A stretch of 64,000 nucleotides of DNA from Granulosicoccus antarcticus IMCC3135 (GCF_002215215.1 NZ_CP018632.1:6878501-6942500); one strand, 5' to 3'; positions 15,990 through 25,016 are shown, counted from the stretch's first letter. The notes: a model not told the origin generated them from the sequence alone. Made by a program: numbers and translations.

Positions 15990-16556
15990 ATGATAGACGA
16001 CGAACTTGAAAGTAACATGGACGATTCCGAATTACCGGATGACGACCAGGAAGAGATCAGTAGAAGTCAGCGCAAACGGGAAGCGGACTCAGTTCGTGAT
16101 CTGGGTGCCCATCTGGCTGAACTGGGGGCCAGTGAACTGGCCACTATCCCGATTCCCGAAGACATACTGGGTGCTATCCACGAGCTCCACCGCATAAAAG
16201 CGCATGGTGCCCGCAAACGGCAGCTGGGGTTTCTTGCCAAGCGCATGCGTCAGATTGACGTCGAACCTGTCGAAGCCGCTCTGGAAAAAATTCGCCAGAC
16301 AGCTCGAGCGAACACAAAAAACCTGCACCTGGTTGAAAACTGGCGAGACCGACTGCTTGGCGAAGTGGAAGGCGAAGGCGCCAAAGACGCTCTGACCGCC
16401 TTTCTTGATGAATTTGTGGAAGCCGACAGACAACAATTCAGGCATATGCAGAAGCAATCCATCGCCGAACGCACGGCTAAACGCCCGCCTGCAGCGACGC
16501 GTCAGTTGTTCAAAGCCATCCGCGACGTCGTAATGCCCGCACAAAGCAATGACTGA
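15990..16556 (+). CDS. darP: DarP (YjgA/DUF615) ribosome biogenesis factor
   Basis: About 188 residues from the ATG at 15990; a GTG at 15963 in the same frame is an alternative. The acidic N-terminus is followed by SRSQRKREADSVRDLGAHLAEL, LHRIKAHGARKRQLGFLAKRMRQIDVEPVEAAL, and the helical C-terminus ending in RQLFKAIRDVV, the DUF615 signature. In E. coli the protein associates with 50S precursors and helps the peptidyl-transferase centre mature. It overlaps the following lipoprotein gene by eight bases. Confidence 0.85.
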   Translation: MIDDELESNMDDSELPDDDQEEISRSQRKREADSVRDLGAHLAELGASELATIPIPEDILGAIHELHRIKAHGARKRQLGFLAKRMRQIDVEPVEAALEKIRQTARANTKNLHLVENWRDRLLGEVEGEGAKDALTAFLDEFVEADRQQFRHMQKQSIAERTAKRPPAATRQLFKAIRDVVMPAQSND

Positions 16557-17598
16557 AAGCAAGTTCTGGATTCTGGTGCTGCTGGTCGCAATGACCAGCG
16601 GCTGCATTTCAGCGGGCAATCAAGTCGACAAAACCGTCAAAGCCGCTGTGCCGGAAAAGGCCTCGGCCCGCGCCCCACAGAGCTCAGCGGATGACAGCAA
16701 CGATGCCCCGGTTACGCGACCCAGCCCGGCTCCAACGCCCCTGACCATCGAATCTGCTCGGCGTACCGGCAAGGTAGCCAATCAGACACTTGACGAGATC
16801 AGTGGACTTGCTGTCTCTCGCAACACCCCGGGAGTATTGTTTGCCCTGAACGACAGCGGCAATCCGGCGCAGCTCTATGCGCTGAGTGAGACAGGGGCAG
16901 ATCTGGGCCACTGGACTGTAGATGCGCGTAATCGCGACTGGGAAGAAATGGGCAATCTGCAGATTGCCGGCAAAAACTACCTGGTGCTTGGCGACACGGG
17001 TGACAATCGACAGAAACATGAAGAAAGCACGCTCTATCTTGTCGAGGAACCGACGCTCGACACACCCGCAACCACGACACTGGTACCCAGCTGGACAATA
17101 AGATTTCGCTATGAGGATGGACCAAGGAATGTCGAAGCCTTTGCCTTCATCGGCAATACCCTTTTCCTGATCAGCAAGGAGCCGATCGGATCCAACGGGC
17201 CTGAACCAAGTCGCCTCTACGAACTGCAAATTCCGGAGAAACCGGATTCAAGCTTGCTGGTTGCCCGGCATACTGGTGACTTACCCTTGAGCCCGACAAA
17301 TCTTGAATCCAAATTGGCGGCGGCTGTCGCAGGCGTGGATCTGAACCACCCGACAGCGCTTGATTTTGATAGTGCCAGCAATACAGCCTATCTACTGACC
17401 TATCGACATGTCATCCGCATTACCAAGGCACAGGGAGAGTCCTGGTCAGATGCTTTTGCACACTCTTTCGAACGCATTTATGCACATGATCTGAGACAAG
17501 GAGAGGCCTTGGCCGTTGTTCCGGGGCAATCTGTCTGGTTCACATCCGAGCATCTGGATGCCCCATTGTGGGCCCTGCCCCTACTACCACCGTCTTGA
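16549..17598 (+). CDS. Putative lipoprotein with beta-propeller-like repeats
   Basis: 349 residues. The N-terminus FWILVLLVAMTSGC is a lipoprotein signal with lipobox MTSGC, followed by a Pro/Ser/Ala-rich linker to about residue 60. The rest has repeated strands with Asp-rich turns (SGLAVSRNTPGVLFALNDSGNPAQLYAL, YLVLGDTGDNRQKHEESTLYLVEEP, NVEAFAFIGNTLFLISK), which resemble a SMP-30/NHL-type propeller. Function unknown. The start overlaps the darP stop, so it is probably co-expressed. Confidence 0.6.
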   Translation: MTESKFWILVLLVAMTSGCISAGNQVDKTVKAAVPEKASARAPQSSADDSNDAPVTRPSPAPTPLTIESARRTGKVANQTLDEISGLAVSRNTPGVLFALNDSGNPAQLYALSETGADLGHWTVDARNRDWEEMGNLQIAGKNYLVLGDTGDNRQKHEESTLYLVEEPTLDTPATTTLVPSWTIRFRYEDGPRNVEAFAFIGNTLFLISKEPIGSNGPEPSRLYELQIPEKPDSSLLVARHTGDLPLSPTNLESKLAAAVAGVDLNHPTALDFDSASNTAYLLTYRHVIRITKAQGESWSDAFAHSFERIYAHDLRQGEALAVVPGQSVWFTSEHLDAPLWALPLLPPS

Positions 17599-17619
17599 AC
17601 GCCTATAAAAACAATCAAT

Positions 17620-17649
17620 GGCAGGGAGACTTGATGCAGTCCCCCTGCC
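17620..17649. terminator. Strong hairpin between convergent genes; terminator for the symporter gene
   Basis: GGCAGGGAGACT and AGTCCCCCTGCC form a 12-base stem with one mismatch. On the minus strand the stem is followed within ten bases by GTTTTT, a plausible intrinsic terminator for the symporter gene ending at 17662. It may also block transcription from the plus-strand lipoprotein gene. Confidence 0.6.
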
Positions 17650-17661
17650 CGCCTGGCTCTA

Positions 17662-19056
17662 CTAGACAGTAGGCTCGCCAACTGGTCGAGTCGCTTTGGG
17701 CGCATTTTCACGTGTGGCAGCAATGGCTTCTGCCATTTCCGTCTCAACGTCATGATCGATATGCAGATCATCGCCTGTTTCGTAAGTGCCAGCGTCCGGA
17801 TCATCAAACACGCGTTGATCCAGCTTGCCTTCGCTCTTGGCCACGATGCATGACACGGCCGCATCACCTGAGACGTTGACAGCGGTTCTGATCATATCCA
17901 TCAGACGATCGACACCCAGTACCAGTCCGATGCCTTCAATAGGCAGCCCAACTTGTGCGAATACCATCGATAGCATGATCAAGCCAACACCCGGCACGCC
18001 TGCGGTACCAATCGATGCCAGTACGGACATCAGGATGACGGTGAGATAACCGACCACACCCAATTCCACACCATATACGTTGGCGATGAAAACGGTCGCC
18101 ACACCCTGCATGATTGCAGTTCCATCCATATTGATGGTGGCACCGAAAGGCACAGAGAAAGAGGCAACAGAGTTGTTCACCCCAAAGCGCTCAGTGACGG
18201 TCCGCATGGTGACAGGGATCGTGGCATTGGAGCTAGCAGTACTGAATGCAAAGACCTGAACATTGCGAATTTTTTTCAGGAACATGGTCGGACTCAAGCC
18301 TGAGAAAACCTTCAGAACAACCATCAGCGTGACGAACAGATGTACCAGCAGAGCACCGACCAATACAGCCACATAGCCTGCCAATGAGGCCAGCAGATCG
18401 ATTCCCAACTCGGCTACCGCCTTGGCAATCAGGACAAAAACTGCATAAGGAGCTACTGACATGACGATGGTGACCATCTTCATCATGACTTCGTTCGCAA
18501 CTTCCGCCGCTTCGATCATAGCCTTCGCTTTTCTGCCAACCAGCAGCATGCTGATACCAAGCAGAATGGAAAAGAAGATGATGGGTAGCATGTCGCCATT
18601 CGCCATCGAACGGATCGGGTTGCTTGGAATGATATCAATCAACACCTGTACCAGAGGCGGTGCTTCCGAGGCTGAAAATGAAGCGTCGCTGGCCTGATTC
18701 ATTCCTTTGCCAATACCAAAAGTGCTGGCGATGATAATCGCTGTGGCGATTGCAACAGCGGTGGTCAACATATAAAGCGCAAATGACTTGCCGCCGACTC
18801 GACCCAGTGCTCGTATGTCGCCAATTCCGCAAACACCGCAAATCAGGGAGAATATGACCAGAGGCACCACGAGCATCTTCAAGGCATTGATGAACATGCT
18901 GCCGATGGCATTGAATAAGCCACCTACTACATATTCATTGACAAAGGATCCGGGCGTGTTCATTCCCATCAGATTGATAGCCAACCCGACAGCAATGCCC
19001 AACGCCATCCCCACCAATACCTTGGTGGTCAGGCTTGATTTTCCTGTACTACTCAT
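17662..19056 (-). CDS. Dicarboxylate/amino acid:cation symporter (DAACS family)
   Basis: 464 residues. Hydrophobic segments plus the family motifs FSTASSNATIPVTM (a serine-rich hairpin), GATINMDGTAIMQGVATVFIANVYG, SIGTAGVPGVGLIML and NVSGDAAVSCIVAKSEG identify a GltP/DctA-type inner-membrane symporter that couples Na+ or H+ to uptake of glutamate, aspartate or C4-dicarboxylates. The exact substrate cannot be read from sequence. The last 45 residues are an acidic cytoplasmic extension beyond the usual core. Divergent from the sorbosone-dehydrogenase-like gene. Confidence 0.88.
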   Translation of the reverse strand: MSSTGKSSLTTKVLVGMALGIAVGLAINLMGMNTPGSFVNEYVVGGLFNAIGSMFINALKMLVVPLVIFSLICGVCGIGDIRALGRVGGKSFALYMLTTAVAIATAIIIASTFGIGKGMNQASDASFSASEAPPLVQVLIDIIPSNPIRSMANGDMLPIIFFSILLGISMLLVGRKAKAMIEAAEVANEVMMKMVTIVMSVAPYAVFVLIAKAVAELGIDLLASLAGYVAVLVGALLVHLFVTLMVVLKVFSGLSPTMFLKKIRNVQVFAFSTASSNATIPVTMRTVTERFGVNNSVASFSVPFGATINMDGTAIMQGVATVFIANVYGVELGVVGYLTVILMSVLASIGTAGVPGVGLIMLSMVFAQVGLPIEGIGLVLGVDRLMDMIRTAVNVSGDAAVSCIVAKSEGKLDQRVFDDPDAGTYETGDDLHIDHDVETEMAEAIAATRENAPKATRPVGEPTV

Positions 19057-19197
19057 AGCTCCATACCTCTACATAATTGACAAAAAGGGAACAGTCACGA
19101 ACATACTGCATCGTCTTTGGAATGTACACGTATGTATAAACAAGTTAAATCGTCAAGCGCTTTGTAACACTTAAATTCGTCTGGTAACCGGCAATAA

Positions 19198-20583
19198 ATG
19201 TGTACCAGTCAACTACACGGGGCCTTTGGTGAATCGACTTCGCTGGCCTTTAACCCCATCTGGAGAATTATCATTACTACTGGATCCACCAACCTGTTCT
19301 CGCGTCTGGTCGCCATGATTGGTGCAACCGCCATATTATTCAGGCGCTGGGGAGTTAATAATGACACCCCGGCAACGGGCTCGAACCCGGACATTCCACA
19401 GGCAAAACCGCAAGGCATCCCCACACTGAAAATGCCCACCGCCAAAGGCTGGGAACCAGGCCATGTCCCGACTGCCGCACCAGGCCTGACAGTCAATGCC
19501 TTTGCAACCGATCTTATCCATCCGCGCTGGATTCACGTATTGCCCAATAACGATGTATTGGTCGCTGAGGCCCTGCAGGAAACAGGACCGGTCAAGACCG
19601 CTTTTGACTATGCCATGGTCAGCACCATGAAACGCGCAGCCGCTATTGGTGTATCAGCCAATCGGATCACACTGTTCCGGGACAGTAACGGCGATGGGGT
19701 TGGCGATATCCGCAACGTTTTCCTGGATAAGCAACGCCAGCCCTTCGGCATGGCATCACTGGGTGACAAATTCTACGTCGGCAATACCGATGGCATCGTG
19801 GTTTTTCCTTACGAGGAAGGGGCAACCCGAATCACGGGAGAAGGCCGCAAACTGGTCGACTTCAAACCCGGTGGTCACTGGACCCGAAGCCTGCTGCCCA
19901 ACTCTGATGGTACAAAGCTATATGCCGGTGTCGGTTCGATGACCAACATTGCCGATAAAGGCATGCAAGAGGAAGAAGGCCGCGCTGCCATCTACGAACT
20001 GGATCTGGAATCGGGCAATTCCCGAGTTTTTGCATCCGGCCTGCGAAACCCGGTCGGCATGGCCTGGGAACCCACGACCCAGACGCTGTGGACTGTCGTT
20101 AACGAGCGTGATGGATTAGGCGACGAGGTACCACCCGACTACCTGACATCCGTGCAAGAAGGTGGCTTCTATGGCTGGCCCTATTGCTATTGGGGCAAGA
20201 CGGTGGATGATCGCGTGCCACAGGACGCCGCAATGGTTGCGACCGCCATCCGGCCCGATTATGCACTCGGTGGGCATACAGCATCGCTCGGCCTATGCTG
20301 GATGCCAGCCGGAACCTTGTCAGGCTTTGATGAGGACGGCATGGTCATCGGCCAACACGGCTCGTGGAACCGCAGCACCTTGAGTGGCTACCGCGTCGTT
20401 TTCGTACCCTTCCATGATGGCAAGCCGTCTGGCCCACCGCGCGACATCCTCAGCGATTTTCTGGCTCCGGATGAAAAGTATTCTTATGGCCGCCCGGTAG
20501 GCGTCACCATCGGCCCCGATAACTGCCTGCTGGTTGCCGATGATGTCGGTAACGTGATCTGGCGCGTGAGCGGCGCCAGCTAA
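19198..20583 (+). CDS. PQQ-dependent sugar dehydrogenase-like protein (sorbosone dehydrogenase family)
   Basis: 461 residues. After a variable N-terminus there is a six-bladed beta-propeller: GLTVNAFATDLIHPRWIHVLPNNDVLVAE, FRDSNGDGVGDIRNVFLD, NSDGTKLYAGVGSMTN, FASGLRNPVGMAWEPTTQTLWTVVNERDGLGDEVPPDYL and GFYGWPYCYWG, typical of soluble glucose/sorbosone dehydrogenase-like proteins that use PQQ and calcium. A hydrophobic stretch near residues 35-48 could be an uncleaved export anchor; an internal ATG at 19315 is an alternative start. No PQQ biosynthesis genes are in the window. Substrate unknown. Confidence 0.75.
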   Translation: MCTSQLHGAFGESTSLAFNPIWRIIITTGSTNLFSRLVAMIGATAILFRRWGVNNDTPATGSNPDIPQAKPQGIPTLKMPTAKGWEPGHVPTAAPGLTVNAFATDLIHPRWIHVLPNNDVLVAEALQETGPVKTAFDYAMVSTMKRAAAIGVSANRITLFRDSNGDGVGDIRNVFLDKQRQPFGMASLGDKFYVGNTDGIVVFPYEEGATRITGEGRKLVDFKPGGHWTRSLLPNSDGTKLYAGVGSMTNIADKGMQEEEGRAAIYELDLESGNSRVFASGLRNPVGMAWEPTTQTLWTVVNERDGLGDEVPPDYLTSVQEGGFYGWPYCYWGKTVDDRVPQDAAMVATAIRPDYALGGHTASLGLCWMPAGTLSGFDEDGMVIGQHGSWNRSTLSGYRVVFVPFHDGKPSGPPRDILSDFLAPDEKYSYGRPVGVTIGPDNCLLVADDVGNVIWRVSGAS

Positions 20584-20589
20584 ATGATA

Positions 20590-20619
20590 GGCGCAGTCAG
20601 GCACCTTGCCGACTGCGCC
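20590..20619. terminator. Long perfect hairpin between convergent genes
   Basis: GGCGCAGTC and GACTGCGCC are perfectly complementary over nine bases, and the inner AGGCA/TGCC extends the stem. It lies seven bases after the sorbosone-dehydrogenase-like stop and nine bases before the dadA-like stop, so it may terminate both. The following T-rich tracts are weak on both strands. Confidence 0.55.
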
Positions 20620-20627
20620 CCACTCGA

Positions 20628-21908
20628 TCAACCCTGGGCGCTATGCACCCACACCGGCGCAGACACACCCTCTGGCCTGTCAACAGGCATGCTTTGCATG
20701 ACCACATCCCCAACCGCCTCGGCTGTAGCTGCTGACAAGGTCCAGCCCAGATGCCCGTGTCCGGTGTTGTAATAGACACCCCGCAATTTACCCGCACCAA
20801 CCCGCGGCATCATATTGGGCATCATCGGCCGAAGACCTGCCCACGGCACCACGTGCTCAGTATCAACACGTGGAAAATATCGACGACACCAATCAATCAA
20901 TGGCCTGATCCGATCGTCACGAATATCGTAGTTGACCCCGTTGAACTCAGCGGTTCCAGCAATACGAAAACGATCCTTACCCAGACGGCTGGTCACCACC
21001 TTGGCATCATCATCCAGCAAACTGACCCAGGCAGCCGCTGATTGGCTTTCCTCATCAGGCAGATTGACCGTTATGGAATAGCCTTTCACCGGGTAGATAT
21101 TCACGCGATCACCCAATTGCGCGCCCAGTCTGCGACTCTCGATACCAGCGCAGATCACGACCCCATCGTAACTTTCAGTTTCACTGTTGGCACTGCCAGA
21201 CTGGGTAAATTCCAACCTGACCCCGGCGCCGTCATGATGCAACTGCTGGACAGACGAATCATAGACAAACGTGGCCCCCAGACGCACACAAGCAGCAGCC
21301 AGCCCACGCGTGTATTTGTGGATATCACCTGTAGAGTCGCTCGGTGTGTAATAGCCGGCATACAGATCACCACCCAATGCAGGCTCGATGGCCTTCATCT
21401 CTTCCACGGTAACGGCCTTGCGCTCAAGCCCGCCATCGGCCAACATCTTGTTGACGCGAGTCGCGTGCTCGAAACCCTGCTGGTTCTGATACATATGCAG
21501 GATGCCGCGTGTCTGATGATCGAATTCTATATTCTCGCGCTCAGCCCAGGAAAACAGATGCTCCCTTGCAGCGATGGCCAGACGAGCAGACTCGATGGTG
21601 TTCTTCTCGTAGTGGGGAATGTTGCTCATGAACTCAGCCATCCAGGAGTACTTGTGCCAGTCCGGCTTGGGATTGACCAGCAATGGCGCATCCTTCCTCA
21701 ACATCCATTTGATGCCCTTCAGGATGGTGGAAGACTGGGTCCACACTTCGGCATTCGAGGCCGAGAGCTGGCCACCGTTGGCAAACGAGGTCTGCATGGC
21801 AGCGTATCGGTGTTTGTCGAACACCGTAACGCTATAACCTCGTTGTAGCAGGGAATAACAGGTGGTAACGCCAGTAATTCCGGCACCGATAACGGCTATA
21901 TGCTTCAT
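20628..21908 (-). CDS. dadA: D-amino acid dehydrogenase family protein (DadA-like), glycine-riboswitch controlled
   Basis: A 426-residue flavoenzyme from the ATG at 21908 (MKHIAVIGAGITGVTTCYSLLQRGYSVTVFDK), giving an immediate FAD-binding Rossmann motif; the frame extends 14 codons upstream, but that would enter the leader. QTSFANGGQLSASNAEVWT and the C-terminal HVVPWAGLRPMMPNMMPRVG with GHGHLGWTLS are DadA signatures. DadA oxidatively deaminates D-amino acids to 2-oxo acids and passes electrons to the respiratory chain. The tandem glycine riboswitch upstream suggests that glycine is the signal and possibly a substrate. No alanine racemase gene is adjacent. Confidence 0.82.
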   Translation of the reverse strand: MKHIAVIGAGITGVTTCYSLLQRGYSVTVFDKHRYAAMQTSFANGGQLSASNAEVWTQSSTILKGIKWMLRKDAPLLVNPKPDWHKYSWMAEFMSNIPHYEKNTIESARLAIAAREHLFSWAERENIEFDHQTRGILHMYQNQQGFEHATRVNKMLADGGLERKAVTVEEMKAIEPALGGDLYAGYYTPSDSTGDIHKYTRGLAAACVRLGATFVYDSSVQQLHHDGAGVRLEFTQSGSANSETESYDGVVICAGIESRRLGAQLGDRVNIYPVKGYSITVNLPDEESQSAAAWVSLLDDDAKVVTSRLGKDRFRIAGTAEFNGVNYDIRDDRIRPLIDWCRRYFPRVDTEHVVPWAGLRPMMPNMMPRVGAGKLRGVYYNTGHGHLGWTLSAATAEAVGDVVMQSMPVDRPEGVSAPVWVHSAQG

Positions 21909-21940
21909 GATCAGATTCCACTCAAACAGGTAAACACGAT

Positions 21941-21958
21941 GAATTGCCAAAGCAATTC
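21941..21958 (-). promoter_or_regulatory. Hairpin between riboswitch and dadA start (possible expression platform)
   Basis: On the minus strand GAATTGC-tttg-GCAATTC is a perfect seven-base-pair stem-loop, placed right after the second glycine aptamer and about 30 bases before the dadA start codon. It is not followed by a clear U tract, so control of translation rather than termination is more likely. Inferred from position only. Confidence 0.4.
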
Positions 21959-21960
21959 GT

Positions 21961-22195
21961 TTATCCCATCTGTCTTTGGACCTGAGAGCTTATGCCGCCT
22001 GATCAGCTTTTCTGATCCGGAACACTACCCCTTCGGTGGATGCACCCGATATCTCAGGCTCATCACTCTCCAGATGTCTCGTTGGGTATTGGGTCCTGGC
22101 TGCCTGAGAGTTTCCTGGGTGTTGCTCCTTCGGCGTCAACCTTCAACCTGGTACGCTTAAAAGCTACCCGGCTCATGCTGATCTCTCCCCTATAC
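21961..22195 (-). promoter_or_regulatory. Tandem glycine riboswitch (two aptamers)
   Basis: Read on the minus strand. Aptamer 1 (about 22195-22076) has GGGGAGAGAT, then GCCGAAGGAGCAA, AACTCTCAGGCA and GGACC. Aptamer 2 (about 22075-21961) has TGGAGAGTGATGAG, CACCGAAGGGG, then AAGCTCTCAGGTCCAAAGACAGATGGG. These are the conserved P1/P3 strands and the GCCGAAGG core of class glycine (gcvT-type) riboswitches, in the classical cooperative two-aptamer arrangement. It lies in the leader of the DadA-like gene. Bases 22196-22321 upstream presumably hold the promoter, but no clear consensus is visible. Confidence 0.92.
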
Positions 22196-22321
22196 CGTTT
22201 TGATGCACCGCTGCAAAGACCAGCGAATGCCGTCAAGACGCGCGAACTATGCCAGAGCGCGTCTCACAAGACAAGCCTCTTGCCGTACCAAGCGCTCATA
22301 GAACCATAACGTGGCTATTTA

Positions 22322-22338
22322 ACGCCCCGGGAGGGCGT
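22322..22338 (-). terminator. Probable terminator of the DUF4344 gene
   Basis: On the minus strand ACGCCC-tcccg-GGGCGT forms a six-base-pair GC-rich stem, extended by TA pairs, followed by TTAAAT. It starts about eight bases after the stop codon at 22346. Confidence 0.5.
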
Positions 22339-22345
22339 AAGAGCC

Positions 22346-23197
22346 TCAGCGTTTGAGATAGGGCTTCAATATACCCAGCCAGCCCTTGCGGATACGCTCA
22401 TATTCGTACTGGCAGCTCTGCGCACGAGCTTGCGTCAGACCATTCTCAGCATCGAGCAGATCAGCATGGGCTTCCGGATCACTACCGTAGACATGACACA
22501 AGGTGGTATGGAATCGCTGGATGTCGAGACTATGCTCACTCCAGAAGTCAGGCTCTTCCTGCCTTTCGAACCGTTCGCTCTCCAGACCAAACATCTCCGC
22601 CGCATTGAGCACAACTCTGGCGCCATCTTCGACATACTCCAGCAAAAGTACGCTGGCCAGCGCATCTGCGGCATCCTCTTCACGCGCCAGCAGGGGCATG
22701 TCATATTGCGAATACAGAACATGACCGACCTCATGAATCAGGGTATGCAGATAAACATCTGCAACCGGTGCATTCCGAGTGCCGAAATAGGACTCGATGA
22801 CGTCGGCGAAACTGCCGGGCATCCAGATCTCCTGAGTATCCGGATCAAACAACGGCCCCTCCTCCACTTCATTGAGTACAGTGACCGTCTTCTTGAAACG
22901 CAGTAACTTATTGATGAAATCGACCTGCTCGGGCAGGTATTTGTCACGACTGATGACCGATCTGAGCACCATGCGAGGCTCAGAGCCCTGACTCTCGTCA
23001 GGATTATGCACAACTGGTTCACTAATCGACACAGGGACAGCTGGCTGAACCAGCACCACCGCTTGAGGTAGTTCTGACTGTTCCTCGCTCAGGCCACAGG
23101 ATGCCAGTACCACTGTCAACAACACGGCGGCTGAGCCACGGATCAACTTGCCCGGACTGACGCCTTGGCGGAGAAAACCGGCTATCGATCTACACAT
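22346..23197 (-). CDS. DUF4344-type putative zinc metallopeptidase, lipoprotein
   Basis: 283 residues. GSAAVLLTVVLASC is a lipoprotein signal peptide with lipobox LASC. The catalytic-type motif HTLIHEVGHVLYSQ contains HExxH. About 15 residues later, LLAREEDAADALASVLL supplies a downstream glutamate as third ligand, the DUF4344 pattern of gluzincin-like proteins. An outer-membrane-anchored periplasmic peptidase is inferred. The substrate is unknown. Confidence 0.72.
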   Translation of the reverse strand: MCRSIAGFLRQGVSPGKLIRGSAAVLLTVVLASCGLSEEQSELPQAVVLVQPAVPVSISEPVVHNPDESQGSEPRMVLRSVISRDKYLPEQVDFINKLLRFKKTVTVLNEVEEGPLFDPDTQEIWMPGSFADVIESYFGTRNAPVADVYLHTLIHEVGHVLYSQYDMPLLAREEDAADALASVLLLEYVEDGARVVLNAAEMFGLESERFERQEEPDFWSEHSLDIQRFHTTLCHVYGSDPEAHADLLDAENGLTQARAQSCQYEYERIRKGWLGILKPYLKR

Positions 23198-23836
23198 TAT
23201 TTTCGCTGATCAATGGTTCTTTTGAATTGCATAATTATTAACCCTACATTCAGGAGGGTTATAGCCTCGCAGACAGATTCGGATCAATGTTTGTTCCGGC
23301 CAGCAGTATGCCCACTTGCACGTTTGCATGTTGAGTCGGAATCATCTGCGCAGCGTTGTTGACTATACCTTGCCAACAGGCTGCTGCCTGCGGCATTTAA
23401 CTCACTTTCGAGTTTTCAGGTAGACATGGAAGCATTTCATCAAGGTCAAATGGATTCTCCCGGCACGGTGTGCAATTGTCAGCGCAGAGCCCCAGGCCAG
23501 AGGGCTGCCAGATTCGTGAAGTTGCAGCCGCAGATCATCAGGCCCTGCCCAGTCATGGACAGCTCACATACCAGTTGGCTGGCTTGACACGCCACTCACG
23601 GAATTCTGCCAGAAGCTTCTTGAATACATTGCAACTACGTCCCTGAACTGCCTGAGAGTTGCAGAGATTTAGTCATCGTTGCAAAAACTATCAACACGGG
23701 TGATGGCCTTGCTTTTGAAGATATAGTGAATCTCGGGCATCTCTTCAATGAAAACTGATGAAGAAACCGCTGCATCTCTGCTTGCAGCGCAGACCCGCCC
23801 TTCTCACAGTGTAACCAGAACCCATAGAGCAATTTC
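23198..23836. other. 640-base intergenic region without recognisable gene
   Basis: No reading frame with a recognised domain. A 67-codon minus-strand frame (23635-23838) and a 53-codon plus-strand frame near 23428 exist but have no signature, ribosome site or typical composition. The region may hold promoters of the divergent DUF4344 and VTT genes plus remnants of a lost gene. The stretch GGAGGGTTATAGCC near 23253 and several small inverted repeats were seen but not assigned. Confidence 0.45.
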
Positions 23837-24556
23837 ATGGCAATGAATAATGATCAACAGTCCGGTTTTTCGTGGAAATGGGTCATCGTTGCGGTTGTAC
23901 TGATCGGCGTGACAGCAGCCTGGTTCCTGTTACCAGCCAAAGAATGGCTTGATTCCTTCAGCAGCTGGATAAAAGAGCTCGGACCTCTGGGCTGGCTATT
24001 GTTCGGGCTGGTCTATATTGTCGGCACGATTGTGCTGGCACCAGGTTCTGTGTTTTCGATTGCCGCAGGCCTGACGTTTGGCGCGTGGGGCTACCCACTG
24101 GTCGTGGTGTCTGCAACCATCGGCGCGGCCATTGCATTCATTATCGCTCGTCACCTTGCACGCGACCGGGTACGCAAGAAAGTAGACAACTCTCCAAAGT
24201 TTGCGGCAATTGATAACGCGGTCAGTGAGGATGGTTGGAAAATTGTTGCGCTGATGCGTCTCAGTCCAGCTGTGCCATTCAACTTGCAGAACTATTTTTT
24301 CGGTGTCACCGATGTCAGTTTCTGGCACTACGTGGCAGCAACCTTCGTCGGCATCCTGCCAGGTACGGCGCTGTATGTCTATCTTGGTGCAATCGGCTCA
24401 GCCGCCGGCGGCGACTCTGGAGGTCCGGCCAAATGGGTATTCTTTGGCGTCGGTCTGCTGGCAACAATTGTTGTTGTCGTACTTGTCACTCGCAAGGCAA
24501 AGGCAAAACTGGACGACTATGGAGTTGATGATGAGAAAAACGAAGATTCAGCCTGA
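23837..24556 (+). CDS. TVP38/TMEM64 (VTT domain, DedA-like) membrane protein
   Basis: 239 residues. An N-terminal helix KWVIVAVVLIGVTAAWFLL precedes the VTT/SNARE-associated domain: PLGWLLFGLVYIVGTIVLAPGSVFSIAAGLTFG, ATIGAAIAFIIARHLARD, MRLSPAVPFNLQNYFFGVTDVSFWHYVAATFVGILPGTALYVYLG. A last helix (WVFFGVGLLATIVVVVLV) precedes a charged tail. DedA-like VTT proteins are linked to lipid scrambling and membrane homeostasis; the role of this one is unknown. It overlaps the following small lipoprotein gene by about 26 bases. Confidence 0.85.
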   Translation: MAMNNDQQSGFSWKWVIVAVVLIGVTAAWFLLPAKEWLDSFSSWIKELGPLGWLLFGLVYIVGTIVLAPGSVFSIAAGLTFGAWGYPLVVVSATIGAAIAFIIARHLARDRVRKKVDNSPKFAAIDNAVSEDGWKIVALMRLSPAVPFNLQNYFFGVTDVSFWHYVAATFVGILPGTALYVYLGAIGSAAGGDSGGPAKWVFFGVGLLATIVVVVLVTRKAKAKLDDYGVDDEKNEDSA

Positions 24557-24986
24557 TAACAGGTTGACGAAATTCCGATTTGCATTGATTTGCTTATCCA
24601 CGGTTTTGATATTGCAAGGCTGTGCTGCCATCTCAGGCAATCCTGAAAAGTCATTATCGACCACTGATGCAGCTGGCAAACAGTTGCAAGAGCCACGGCG
24701 ATCATCCAGTGAACTGACAGAAAACGATGAACGCACTGATGCAGATCGCAATCTCATTCTCAGCGAGGGCTACAGCCAGCTTTATGAAGCGGCCCAAGGC
24801 CTGAAGTTTCTTGATGAAGCCTTACTGCTGAAAGTCGAAACTGACGACTTCCAGAAAGTGGCCGAAAACACTGCGGACTATTTTGCCAGACTGGAGAAGA
24901 CGCTGGAGCAATTGAATCGGGATTATCCGTCATTGCGACTGGATAATAACGGACTGCCAGTACTAATGAGGATGTGGATCTGCTGA
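24531..24986 (+). CDS. Small putative lipoprotein
   Basis: 151 residues from an ATG at 24531, chosen because GGAG at 24521-24524 is well spaced and the protein then starts MRKTKIQPDNRLTKFRF before a hydrophobic stretch and lipobox LQGC. The mature part is acidic and helical (LSEGYSQLYEAAQGLKFLDEALLLKVETDDFQ), possibly a coiled helical bundle. No family recognised. The overlap with the VTT gene suggests translational coupling and a shared envelope-related role. Confidence 0.6.
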   Translation: MRKTKIQPDNRLTKFRFALICLSTVLILQGCAAISGNPEKSLSTTDAAGKQLQEPRRSSSELTENDERTDADRNLILSEGYSQLYEAAQGLKFLDEALLLKVETDDFQKVAENTADYFARLEKTLEQLNRDYPSLRLDNNGLPVLMRMWIC

Positions 24987-25016
24987 ATGCCAGGCACTTC
25001 AATCAATAACGGATAA

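Noticed and set aside
16684-17229. Long antisense frame within the lipoprotein gene
   Set aside because: It lies opposite an intact gene with a signal peptide and shows no conserved motif, so it is a shadow frame.
22196-22321. Further riboswitch aptamer upstream of the glycine riboswitch
   Set aside because: No conserved aptamer core is visible here; the signatures account for exactly two aptamers.
23635-23838. Minus-strand 67-residue ORF
   Set aside because: No recognisable domain, no ribosome binding site and poor codon pattern; treated as noise in the intergenic gap.
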